From Humidesulfovibrio sp. (GTDB taxonomy: Bacteria > Desulfobacterota > Desulfovibrionia > Desulfovibrionales > Desulfovibrionaceae): a stretch of 64,000 nucleotides of DNA. The notes under the pieces were generated by a model, which was given only the letters and a program-made list of their open reading frames with translations, was not told the origin of the DNA and did no database searches. The position numbers and the translations under genes were made by a program. This document shows, piece after piece, positions 57,039 to 64,000 of the stretch (the first letter of the stretch is position 1; each line of letters opens with the position of its first letter). The stretch lies in contig NZ_JAVHLD010000004.1 of NCBI RefSeq assembly GCF_031082295.1, positions 79,492-143,491 on the forward strand, read 5' to 3'.

Positions 57039-58574
57039 CTATTCCTCGAACAGGCTTGCGCCTGTCATGGTTTCAGGCTTGGGCTGGCCCCAGGAGGCCA
57101 GAATGGTGGGAGCGATGTCGCCCAGTTTGCCAGGCTTGAGCGCGCGCCCTCCCCTGGGGTCGATATGCACAAGGGGCACGGGGTTGAGGCTGTGGGCCGT
57201 CTGCGTGTTCCCCAGCGCATCAATCATTTCCTCGGCGTTGCCGTGGTCCGCCGTCAAGAACACCTGCCCGCCGTCGGCCAGAAAGGCCTCCACGATGCGC
57301 CCCACGCATTCGTCTACGGTCTCGCAAGCTGTGATGACAGCGGGGATGATTCCGGTGTGGCCCACCATGTCCAGATTGGCCAGGTTGCAAACGCAGAGGT
57401 CGAACTCGCGCCTGCGCGCCAGCAAGGCCTCTGTGACAGCGCGAGCGCTCATCTCAGGCTTCAGGTCGTAGGTGGCGACCTCGCGCGGGGAGGGAATCAG
57501 CACACGCTCCTCGCCAGGCACGGGGTCTTCAAGCCCGCAGTTGAGGAAGTATGTCACGTGGGCGTACTTCTCCGTCTCGGCGATGCGCAACTGCTTCAAC
57601 CCCAGACCGCTCACCACTTCGCCCAGGAATCCGTCCAGGGACTGCGGCGGCGAGGCCACAGGCAGAGGGAAGGTGGACTCGTAGCGCGTCATGCTGGCAA
57701 ACCCGGAGAGCTTGGGGCGCAAGGGCCGCTGGAATTCCTTAAAGTCATCGTCGAAGAAAGCGCGGCTAATCTGCCGTGCGCGATCCGCGCGGAAATTGAA
57801 GAAGAACAGGCCATCGCCGTCGCCTATGGTGCCAACAGGCTTGCCGTCGGCGCCGGCCACCAGGCAGGGCTTGACGAACTCGTCGGTCTCGCCGCTGGCG
57901 TAGGCGCTTTCCACTGCTTCCGAGGCCGAGCCCACCGCCCTGCCCTGTCCGCAAGCCAGGGCCAGATAGGCCGGCTCGTTGCGCTCGTAGTGCTTGTCGC
58001 GGTCCATGGCGTAGTAGCGGCCCATGACCGTGGCCACGCGCCCGAGGCCAAGTTCGGCCAGCTTGGCCTCCAGCTGCTGCACATAGCCCAGGCCGCTGGA
58101 GGGCGGGGTATCGCGTCCGTCCAGAAAGGCGTGGACGAACACCTCGCGCACGCCCTGGGCCTTGGCCAGCTCGACAAGGGCATGGATGTGGTTTTGGTGG
58201 CTGTGCACGCCGCCGTCGGACACCAGGCCCATGAGGTGCAGGCGGCCGCTCCCGGCCTTGGCCTTGGCGCAGAGGTCGAGCAAAACCGGGTTCTCAAAGA
58301 AGCTCCGGTCCTCGATGGTGATGTCGATGCGCGTCATGTCCTGGTAGACGATGCGCCCGGCGCCGATATTCATGTGCCCGACCTCGGAGTTGCCCATGAA
58401 ACCGTCCGGCAGGCCCACGGCGCGACCGGAACAGGCCAGCTGCGTGTTCGGGTAGCGCGCGATCAGGCTGTCGAGGTTCGGCGTCCGTGCCAGGAAGGTC
58501 GCGTTCCCCGGACCGTTCGGCGCGATGCCGAAGCCGTCCAGAATCAGCAACAGCGTCGGGGTGACGGATTTCAT
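57039..58574 (-). CDS. gpmI: 2,3-bisphosphoglycerate-independent phosphoglycerate mutase
   Basis: The 511-residue manganese enzyme interconverts 3- and 2-phosphoglycerate. The phosphoserine region 'GFMGNSEVGHMNIGAGR' and metal-binding parts 'LLILDGFGIAP', 'DMVGHTG' and 'VFLTADHGNAEEM' are all seen. Its start overlaps the rsfS stop by 4 bases. I rejected a longer in-frame start that reads into rsfS. Confidence 0.96.
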   Translation of the reverse strand: MKSVTPTLLLILDGFGIAPNGPGNATFLARTPNLDSLIARYPNTQLACSGRAVGLPDGFMGNSEVGHMNIGAGRIVYQDMTRIDITIEDRSFFENPVLLDLCAKAKAGSGRLHLMGLVSDGGVHSHQNHIHALVELAKAQGVREVFVHAFLDGRDTPPSSGLGYVQQLEAKLAELGLGRVATVMGRYYAMDRDKHYERNEPAYLALACGQGRAVGSASEAVESAYASGETDEFVKPCLVAGADGKPVGTIGDGDGLFFFNFRADRARQISRAFFDDDFKEFQRPLRPKLSGFASMTRYESTFPLPVASPPQSLDGFLGEVVSGLGLKQLRIAETEKYAHVTYFLNCGLEDPVPGEERVLIPSPREVATYDLKPEMSARAVTEALLARRREFDLCVCNLANLDMVGHTGIIPAVITACETVDECVGRIVEAFLADGGQVFLTADHGNAEEMIDALGNTQTAHSLNPVPLVHIDPRGGRALKPGKLGDIAPTILASWGQPKPETMTGASLFEE

Positions 58575-58969
58575 TGGGCGTCCTTCGGCCCTGTGCTCCA
58601 GTCCACGCGCCTGCCTTCGGACCACAGCCCTTCGATGTTGTAGAAGCTGCGCAGGTCATCCTGAAACACATGCACGATGACATCGTTGAAATCCAAAAGG
58701 ATCCAACTCCCTGTCTGGTAGCCCTCGACGCCAAGGGAAGCGATGTTGCGCTCCTTGGCCAAGTGCAACAGGGCGTCGGCCAGGGCCTGGACGTGACGCT
58801 GCCCCTTGCCGGTGACCATGATGATCTGCTCGGCGATGGGACACACGCCGTTCACGTCGAGCAAAACGATCTCCTCGCCCTGCTTTTCATCAAGCAGGCG
58901 GGCCAGAAGCAGTCCCTTCTCGTCGGTCGAGAGGCCGGGCGTCATTGGCAATTGCTGTTTCTTCTTCAT
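58571..58969 (-). CDS. rsfS: Ribosomal silencing factor RsfS
   Basis: The 132-residue protein binds L14 and blocks subunit joining when nutrients are short. The family core 'VLLDVNGVCPIAEQIIMVTGKGQRHVQALADAL' and 'VEGYQTGSWILLDFNDVIVHVFQDDLRSFYNIEGLW' is complete. The chosen start (MKKKQQ) has GGGGGAAC upstream. It overlaps gpmI and lies 81 bases after the transporter gene. Confidence 0.95.
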   Translation of the reverse strand: MKKKQQLPMTPGLSTDEKGLLLARLLDEKQGEEIVLLDVNGVCPIAEQIIMVTGKGQRHVQALADALLHLAKERNIASLGVEGYQTGSWILLDFNDVIVHVFQDDLRSFYNIEGLWSEGRRVDWSTGPKDAQ

Positions 58970-59050
58970 GTTCCCCCGTTCACGCGGATTGTCGCGTGCT
59001 TCCGGCCTTGTAATGGAAACGCTGAGGCAGCGCAATGCAGGGACAGGCTC

Positions 59051-60283
59051 TCAGCGCGCCACGAGAAGTTCGCCCCAGGAGAGCCACAACCAGAGCGCAC
59101 TGACGGCGAAGGTGCAGAGCGTCACCGGCAGGCCCAGTCGCAAATGCGAGCGCCAGGTTATGTATACGCCGAGGCGGGCGGCCTGCTCGGCGACGATGAG
59201 ATTGGCAATGCTGCCAAGCAGGAAGAGGTTTCCGGCCAGAGTACTTGAGAGCGACAAAAGAAGTCTGTCTTGAGGCGTGTGGGCCACAGGCAGAAGCAGC
59301 ATCACCGCAGGCACATTGGAGATGAGGTTCGACAAAAGGGCCGAGGCACCGAAGAGCCAACCAGGTTGTGAAAGATCAACGCCCAGGGCGCGCACGCCGC
59401 CGTACAACGCCTCCAGCAGTCCCGCGGCGGCCAGGGCGTGGTTGACCACGAACAGCCCCAGGAACAACAGGAGCAGCTCCCAGTCCACAAGCTCAAACAC
59501 ACGGCGCGACAGCGTGCGACGGCTCACCAGCACCAGCGCACCGGCCCCAAGGGCCAGCACCTCGCGCGGGATGGACGTGAACAAAAAGCCTGCAAGCGCG
59601 GCAAGCAGCAACAGGCAGCCCTTGAGGGTCGGCCAGAGGCTGTGCTCCACCACGGCAACCGGCGCAACGCTGCGTTCAAGCAGCCAGTCCCGGCGCGACA
59701 AGGCCACGATGACGGCCCAGGACAGGAGCAGTCCGCCCAGCACCGGTGGCAGCGCGTCCAGTGTGAAGGCAGCGAATGGAAGCCCGCCAACCTGACCGAT
59801 GAGCATGTTCTGCGGGTTGCCGATGAGCGTCGCGGCGGAGCCGATGTTGGCCGCGCAGGCCAGGCCGATGAGAAACGGCACTGGGTTCAGCCCACGGCGC
59901 AGGCAGCCCTCGGCCAGGATGGGCGTCAGCGCCAGGCAGACGATGTCGTTCACAAGCAGCGCCGACAGACCGGCTCCGGCAGCCATGACAAGCAGGAGCA
60001 AGCGCCGTGGGGAGGCCTCCGCGGACGCGATGCGCCGCGCCAGCACGTCGTAGAAGCCGCTCAGGCGGAGCTGGGCCGACACAAGCATCAGTCCAAACAG
60101 CAGGCTCATTGTGGGCATGTCGACCGCCGCCCAGGCCTGGCCGGAGCTCACGACGCCGCCTGCCAACAGCGCGATGGCCCCCAGCAGAGCGACGGCTGTG
60201 CGGTTAAGTGCAAGCCCAGGCAAACCACCGAAGATCATGCCCGCGTAGACAAGGGCGAAAACCACGGCAACATACTGCTGCAT
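59051..60283 (-). CDS. SLC13/ArsB-type anion permease
   Basis: The 410-residue integral membrane protein has about ten to eleven helices. The ArsB/SLC13-like motif 'LLVNDIVCLALTPIL' is followed by 'ANIGSAATLIGNPQNMLIG', typical of the ion-transporter superfamily that includes arsenite pumps, NhaD antiporters and anion carriers. The substrate is unknown; no ars operon genes are next to it. The chosen ATG (MQQYVAVVF) has AAGGAGA upstream and fits the first helix. Confidence 0.85.
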   Translation of the reverse strand: MQQYVAVVFALVYAGMIFGGLPGLALNRTAVALLGAIALLAGGVVSSGQAWAAVDMPTMSLLFGLMLVSAQLRLSGFYDVLARRIASAEASPRRLLLLVMAAGAGLSALLVNDIVCLALTPILAEGCLRRGLNPVPFLIGLACAANIGSAATLIGNPQNMLIGQVGGLPFAAFTLDALPPVLGGLLLSWAVIVALSRRDWLLERSVAPVAVVEHSLWPTLKGCLLLLAALAGFLFTSIPREVLALGAGALVLVSRRTLSRRVFELVDWELLLLFLGLFVVNHALAAAGLLEALYGGVRALGVDLSQPGWLFGASALLSNLISNVPAVMLLLPVAHTPQDRLLLSLSSTLAGNLFLLGSIANLIVAEQAARLGVYITWRSHLRLGLPVTLCTFAVSALWLWLSWGELLVAR

Positions 60284-60583
60284 GTGCGGAATCTCCTTCG
60301 TGGGGAGCGATACTCCCGCTTGGAGGCAATGACAAGAACCGGCGCGCAACCTTGACGCAGCGCAGTGTTTCAGGCATGCACGACACATGCTGAGCGAAGT
60401 CCTCGGCCGACTCTGCTTAATGGAAGCATGGTTCTTCCGGCAAGGAACAGACGGCGCAGGATAAGCACTGGGCGAACCGGCTGATTCTTGGCCACGGCGC
60501 AAGCCAGTGGCCGTTTTATTGTGGGATTAGCCGTCCGGCCCCAGCGCCAGCATCCGCTTCGCACCACCCCAGGAGGACGACTC
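60284..60583 (+). other. 300-base gap with structured leader ahead of paaK
   Basis: This divergent gap between the permease and paaK genes holds no gene that I can support. The right part contains two mutually exclusive small stems (60422-60426 with 60434-60438, or 60431-60436 with 60443-60448) and then a strong terminator-like hairpin at 60489-60520. That arrangement suggests a regulated leader or a small RNA. I cannot match it to a known riboswitch class. Confidence 0.45.
60489..60520 (+). terminator. Leader terminator/attenuator before paaK
   Basis: Stem 60489-60498 pairs with 60503-60513 (one bulged A; G-T closure at the base), closing on a GCAA tetraloop, and is followed by TTTT. It lies 64 bases before the paaK ATG with no gene directly upstream on the strand, so it points to attenuation or to a small RNA end. 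Confidence 0.65.
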
Positions 60584-61891
60584 ATGATATTCGACATGGA
60601 AAACGAGACACTGCCCAGGGAGGACCTGCAAAAACTCCAGTTGCGCAGGCTCCAGGACCTTGTGGCGCGCGTGTACGAGAACGTGCCCTTCTACCGCAAA
60701 AAGCTCGATGAACGCGGCGTGAAGCCTGAGCACATCCAGAGCCTTTCCGATGTCTCGCTTCTGCCCTTCACCGAAAAGCAGGACCTGCGCAACCACTATC
60801 CCTTCGGCCTCTTTGCCGTCTCGCGCGAGAACATCGTGCGCATCCACTCGTCCTCCGGCACCACGGGCAAGGCCACGGTCGTTGGCTACACCCGCCGCGA
60901 CATCCACACCTGGGCCAAGCTCTGCGCCCGCAGCCTGGCCGCGGCTGGCGCCCACAGCGGCGATTTCGTTCACAATGCCTATGGCTACGGCCTGTTCACC
61001 GGCGGGCTTGGCGTACACTACGGGGCCGAGGAACTGGGAGCCACGGTGATCCCGGTTTCCGGCGGCGGCACCCGTCGCCAGGCCATGCTCCTGCGCGACT
61101 TCGGCGCAACGGTGCTCACCTGCACGCCCTCCTACGCCTTGCACCTGTACGAGGCCGCCAAGGAAATGGGCATCGACTTCAAGGAACTGCCCCTGCGCAT
61201 AGGCATCCACGGCGCAGAGCCCTGGACCGAATCCATGCGCACAGAGATCGAAAACAAGCTCGGCATCACCGCCATAGACATCTACGGCCTGTCGGAGATC
61301 ATGGGGCCTGGCGTGGCCATAGAATGCGCAAAGGTCAAGAAAGGCCTGCACATCCAGGAGGACCACTTCCTGGCCGAGATCATCGACCCGGAAACCGGCG
61401 AACCCAGGAAACCGGGCGAGGTCGGCGAGCTGGTCTTCACCACCCTGACCAAGGAAGGCATCCCGCTTTTGCGCTACCGCACCCGCGACTTAAGCCGCCT
61501 GAACACCGCCCCCTGCCGTTGCGGCCGCACCACGGCGCGCATGGAGAGGGTCACCGGCCGCAGCGACGACATGCTCATCATCCGCGGCGTCAACGTGTTC
61601 CCCTCGCAGATCGAGAGCATCCTGCTTGAGACCGAGGGCCTGGCCCCGCACTACCAGCTCATCGTCACCCGCTCGGGCAACCTGGACAACATGGAGGTCC
61701 GCGTCGAGGTCGACGAGGCCGCCTTCTCCGACCAGATCAAGAATTTACAACGTCTCGAATCCAAGATAGAAAAGAACATCAAGGAGTTCCTGGGCGTCAC
61801 CGCCAAGTGCAAGCTGGTGGAGCCCAAGGGCATCGAACGCAGCGAAGGCAAGGCCAAGCGCATCATCGACATGCGCAAGGAACAGGCCTGA
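60584..61891 (+). CDS. paaK: Phenylacetate-CoA ligase
   Basis: The 435-residue adenylate-forming enzyme has the AMP/phosphate motif '[17 protein letters not shown]' and '[17 protein letters not shown]', and the C-terminal domain '[20 protein letters not shown]'. In anaerobes, PaaK-type ligases with an ACT-domain partner often handle arylacetates formed by indolepyruvate ferredoxin oxidoreductase. AGGAGGACG precedes the ATG. It is followed by the ACT gene, 40 bases away. Confidence 0.95.
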   Translation: MIFDMENETLPREDLQKLQLRRLQDLVARVYENVPFYRKKLDERGVKPEHIQSLSDVSLLPFTEKQDLRNHYPFGLFAVSRENIVRIHSSSGTTGKATVVGYTRRDIHTWAKLCARSLAAAGAHSGDFVHNAYGYGLFTGGLGVHYGAEELGATVIPVSGGGTRRQAMLLRDFGATVLTCTPSYALHLYEAAKEMGIDFKELPLRIGIHGAEPWTESMRTEIENKLGITAIDIYGLSEIMGPGVAIECAKVKKGLHIQEDHFLAEIIDPETGEPRKPGEVGELVFTTLTKEGIPLLRYRTRDLSRLNTAPCRCGRTTARMERVTGRSDDMLIIRGVNVFPSQIESILLETEGLAPHYQLIVTRSGNLDNMEVRVEVDEAAFSDQIKNLQRLESKIEKNIKEFLGVTAKCKLVEPKGIERSEGKAKRIIDMRKEQA

Positions 61892-61931
61892 TCAAACGAA
61901 CCCTGTGCCACCACATCAAGCGAGGAATATC

Positions 61932-62363
61932 ATGAAGGTCGATCAACTCTCCATCTTCCTGGAAAACCGCGCCGGCAGGCTGGCCGAGGTCACGCGCATC
62001 CTGGCCGAGTCCGGCGTGAACATCCGTGCCCTGTCCCTGGCGGACACCTCGGACTTCGGCATCCTGAGGCTCATCGTCTCCGACTTTGACAAGGCCAAGG
62101 AGAACCTCAAGGCCGGCGGCTTCACGGTCGGCCGCACCACGGTCGTCGCCGTTGAGGTGTCGGACAAGCCGGGCGGCCTGCACGCCATCCTCGAGATGCT
62201 GCGCGAGGCCAAGGTCAACGTCGAGTACATGTACGCCTTCGTCAACCAGACCGGCTCGCACGCGGTCATCATCTTCCGCTTCGACCGCACAGACCAGGCC
62301 ATCGAGCTGCTCCAGAAGAACAACATCACCATCGTGCCCGGCGAAAAGCTGTACAAGATGTAG
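61932..62363 (+). CDS. Tandem ACT-domain protein
   Basis: The 143-residue protein has two ACT domains ('[32 protein letters not shown]', and '[33 protein letters not shown]'). ACT domains bind amino acids. The gene commonly accompanies paaK and indolepyruvate oxidoreductase in anaerobes, so it may sense an aromatic amino acid and control the ligase; that is inference. A strong terminator follows. Confidence 0.92.
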   Translation: MKVDQLSIFLENRAGRLAEVTRILAESGVNIRALSLADTSDFGILRLIVSDFDKAKENLKAGGFTVGRTTVVAVEVSDKPGGLHAILEMLREAKVNVEYMYAFVNQTGSHAVIIFRFDRTDQAIELLQKNNITIVPGEKLYKM

Positions 62364-62373
62364 CGCCCATTTC

Positions 62374-62415
62374 AGCCGGGGGGAGGACGCAAAGCCCTCT
62401 CCCCGGCTTGTTTTC
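62374..62415 (+). terminator. Terminator after the paaK-ACT pair
   Basis: A GC-rich stem of about 13 bp (62374-62386 with 62395-62408, slightly imperfect) is followed by GTTTT, 10 bases after the ACT gene stop. Confidence 0.8.
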
Positions 62416-62492
62416 GCCTCATTTGGCAGAGCCACCACACGCCACTCCGACTCAAGGACTGAGCCGCCCCGGACATCTAACCGGAGAACGCC

Positions 62493-62888
62493 GTGACCGA
62501 TCCTTCCGACACAGCTTCCACTTCCGGCCAATGTTCACAGAACGCCCCGCGCACGCCCATCAACGACGCCTGGCTCACGCGCATGCGCACAACAAAGCCT
62601 GAGTTTCTGGCCAGGCTCTTTGAAGCGTTCCTTGCGGATGAGCCGAAGCGTATGGCCACCCTGGGTGACGCCGTGTGCCGTGGCGACCTGGAAATGGTCC
62701 GCTATCTGGCGCACTCCATTAAGGGCGCGGCGGCGACGCTTGGCATGGAGCCCCTGCGCGACACCGCCCGGGAGCTTGAGTTCGCTGCGCGCGATGGCCA
62801 GGCAGAAGCCTTGGCGCAGCAATACGCGACAATGCTGGGCGAGATGGAGCGTGTGTTCGAGATCATGCGGGGCGATACGCAAGCCTAG
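62493..62888 (+). CDS. Histidine phosphotransfer (HPt) domain protein
   Basis: The 131-residue protein is a four-helix HPt domain with the phospho-accepting His74 in 'RYLAHSIKGAAATLGM'. It would relay phosphate in a multistep phosphorelay, but no kinase or response regulator is beside it. The GTG start has GGAGA five bases upstream. A 25-residue disordered N-terminus precedes the helices. It is transcribed alone, between two terminators. Confidence 0.88.
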   Translation: MTDPSDTASTSGQCSQNAPRTPINDAWLTRMRTTKPEFLARLFEAFLADEPKRMATLGDAVCRGDLEMVRYLAHSIKGAAATLGMEPLRDTARELEFAARDGQAEALAQQYATMLGEMERVFEIMRGDTQA

Positions 62889-62910
62889 CCACCACCGCCA
62901 GCAGACGAGA

Positions 62911-62946
62911 AAACGCCGGACCCATGCGAGCCCGGCGTTTCTTTTT
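62911..62946. terminator. Bidirectional terminator between the HPt gene and dapB
   Basis: A 9-bp stem (62911-62919 with 62932-62940), extendable, is followed by CTTTTT on the plus strand and by TTTTC on the minus strand. It separates the converging HPt and dapB genes. Confidence 0.8.
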
Positions 62947-62961
62947 GGTGTCGGACTGTTC

Positions 62962-63738
62962 CTAAAACAGGTCGGCCATGCCGTAGAGGCGGCCCGGCTG
63001 CTGCTTGGCCAGCCACTTGGCTGCGCGCAGCGCGCCCTGGGCAAAAGTCTCGCGCGAATGCGCCCGGTGCGTCACCTCAATGCGCTCGCCGGGTCCGAAG
63101 AAGTAGGCCGTGTGGTCGCCCACCACATCGCCGCCACGCAGGGCCATGACACCGACTTCCTTCTGCGGGCGCTCGCCGATGATGCCGTCGCGGCAGTGGC
63201 GCTTGACCTCGTCGTACACCCAGCCACGCGCCTCGGCCATGCATTCGGCGAGCTTCAAGGCCGTGCCACTGGGGGAGTCTTTCTTGCGTCCGTGGTGGAT
63301 CTCCACCATTTCCATGTCGTAGGCCGAGCCGAGCATCTGCACCAGCTGCGGCAGGATTTTCAAGAGGACGTTGACGCCCACGCTCATGTTCGGGGCCAGG
63401 AGCAATGGCACATCCTTGGCGGCCGCGGCCATCTGCTCCACCTGCTCGGGCTTGAGCCCCGTGGTGCCGACAACCATCGGGTTGCCGTGCTTGCGGCAGA
63501 TGCGCACATGCTCAAGGGTCGCCTCCGGCGAGGTGAACTCCACAACCACGGCGCGAGGGGTCTTGGCCAGAACCTCGTCGAGGTCGCTCGACACGACGCA
63601 GTCCAGGGTTTCCAGTTCGTCCAGGCGCTCGGCGCGCTCCACGACAGCCTTGACCTCCAGCTCAGAATCCTGCTGGGAAAGGCGAATCAGGGTTGCGCCC
63701 ATGCGGCCACAGCCGCCCATGATGATGACGTCTGTCAT
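62962..63738 (-). CDS. dapB: 4-hydroxy-tetrahydrodipicolinate reductase
   Basis: The 258-residue reductase follows DapA in lysine synthesis. The NAD(P) site '[17 protein letters not shown]', '[10 protein letters not shown]', and the catalytic '[15 protein letters not shown]' are clear. Its ATG overlaps the ligA stop (ATGA), so the pair is cotranscribed. Confidence 0.96.
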   Translation of the reverse strand: MTDVIIMGGCGRMGATLIRLSQQDSELEVKAVVERAERLDELETLDCVVSSDLDEVLAKTPRAVVVEFTSPEATLEHVRICRKHGNPMVVGTTGLKPEQVEQMAAAAKDVPLLLAPNMSVGVNVLLKILPQLVQMLGSAYDMEMVEIHHGRKKDSPSGTALKLAECMAEARGWVYDEVKRHCRDGIIGERPQKEVGVMALRGGDVVGDHTAYFFGPGERIEVTHRAHSRETFAQGALRAAKWLAKQQPGRLYGMADLF

Positions 63739-64000
63739 GATGATTTCTCCGTGTTATGTGTGCCGCTTGTGTCCGGCTCGAGTCCATGCTGCTGCAGCAT
63801 AGCCAAAAATTGCGGAAAGTCCAATATCCTGAGGCCAAGGTCCCTGGCTTTGGCGAGCTTGCTCCCGGCCTCCTCGCCAGCGACCACAACGTCCACCTTG
63901 CGCGACACCGAGCCGGAGCAGCTCGCGCCCAACCGCTCAACCAAGGCCTGGGCCTGGGGTCGGCTCATGCCCGGCAGCCCTCCGGTAAAGACAAACGTCT
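63735..64000 (-). CDS. ligA: NAD-dependent DNA ligase, C-terminal end (partial)
   Basis: The frame is open to the right edge of the window; only about 88 residues are visible. They form a BRCT domain ('[25 protein letters not shown]...[26 protein letters not shown]') as found at the end of LigA. A tail of about 20 residues ends in 'TGHNTEKSS'-like polar sequence. The ligase core lies beyond the window. The internal ATG at 63968 is not the real start. Confidence 0.85.
   Translation of the reverse strand, partial: TFVFTGGLPGMSRPQAQALVERLGASCSGSVSRKVDVVVAGEEAGSKLAKARDLGLRILDFPQFLAMLQQHGLEPDTSGTHNTEKSS

Noticed and set aside
56775-58643. 622-codon plus-strand frame opposite gpmI
   Set aside because: It lies antisense to a complete gpmI and the zinc-ribbon gene, with shadow-type composition.

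Overview
The window reads as chromosomal DNA of a GC-rich, Gram-negative, strictly anaerobic sulfate-reducer type of bacterium, most likely a Desulfovibrionales member. The evidence is a four-gene split glutamate synthase with ferredoxin subunits, a PxxKW-type cysteine-rich protein, paaK next to an ACT-domain gene, a manganese pyrophosphatase, lipopolysaccharide genes (kdsA, kdsC, lptABC), flagellar fliM, and an in-frame UGA that looks like selenocysteine. Nearly everything is core housekeeping. I see no phage, insertion sequence, CRISPR array, rRNA or tRNA. Coding density is very high, and most genes lie in tight operons with overlapping start and stop codons.

Layout. 1-3.2 kb: yajC-secD-secF (minus). 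3.3-8.5 kb: glutamate synthase split into FMN, ferredoxin, FAD, glutaminase and GXGXG genes (minus). 8.8-11.3 kb: alpha-glucan phosphorylase (minus). 11.5-18.8 kb (plus): dut, argD, a small orphan, prmA, an endonuclease III-like glycosylase, an EnvC-like factor, a Ctp protease and a YibQ-like deacetylase. 19-21.4 kb (plus): fliM, ndk, proC. 21.5-30.6 kb (minus): rsmA, an HU gene, a 59-residue membrane protein, then the macromolecular synthesis operon rpsU-yqeY-mutS2-dnaG-rpoD followed by cbiB. 30.7-43.1 kb (plus): apt, mtnP, PxxKW protein, M20 hydrolase, mnmG, a CorC-like CBS protein, lnt, prfB with its programmed frameshift, a degenerate GGDEF protein, a MinD/FlhG-like ATPase, a second HU/IHF gene, the putative UshA-like selenoprotein, and dapA.

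43.3-55.2 kb (minus): read in transcription order, this is pyrG-kdsA-kdsC-lptC-lptA-lptB, rpoN, hpf, ptsN, rapZ, mannose-family PTS IIA-IIB-IIC, and ppaC. It joins Kdo synthesis and LPS transport to the nitrogen-PTS/sigma-54 module. 55.3-56.6 kb (plus): purQ, tadA. 56.8-60.3 kb (minus): a zinc-ribbon protein, gpmI, rsfS and an SLC13/ArsB-type transporter. 60.3-62.9 kb (plus): a structured leader with a terminator, paaK, the ACT protein and an HPt protein. 63-64 kb (minus): dapB and the 3' end of ligA.

The points most worth a second look are: (1) a gene at 41331-42215 split by UGA in a CxxU context, followed by a hairpin that fits the bacterial SECIS rules; (2) a PTS IIC gene whose only frame break lies in a run of nine A/T, suggesting slippage, phase variation or a sequencing error; (3) the prfB +1 frameshift site; (4) an LptA protein with a long SH3-like and low-complexity N-terminal extension; (5) a degenerate GGDEF protein coupled to a MinD-like ATPase; (6) a glycosylase lacking one of the four expected iron-sulfur cysteines; and (7) candidate regulatory DNA, including a sigma-54 promoter at fliM, a palindrome ahead of the glutamate synthase operon and a leader ahead of paaK.
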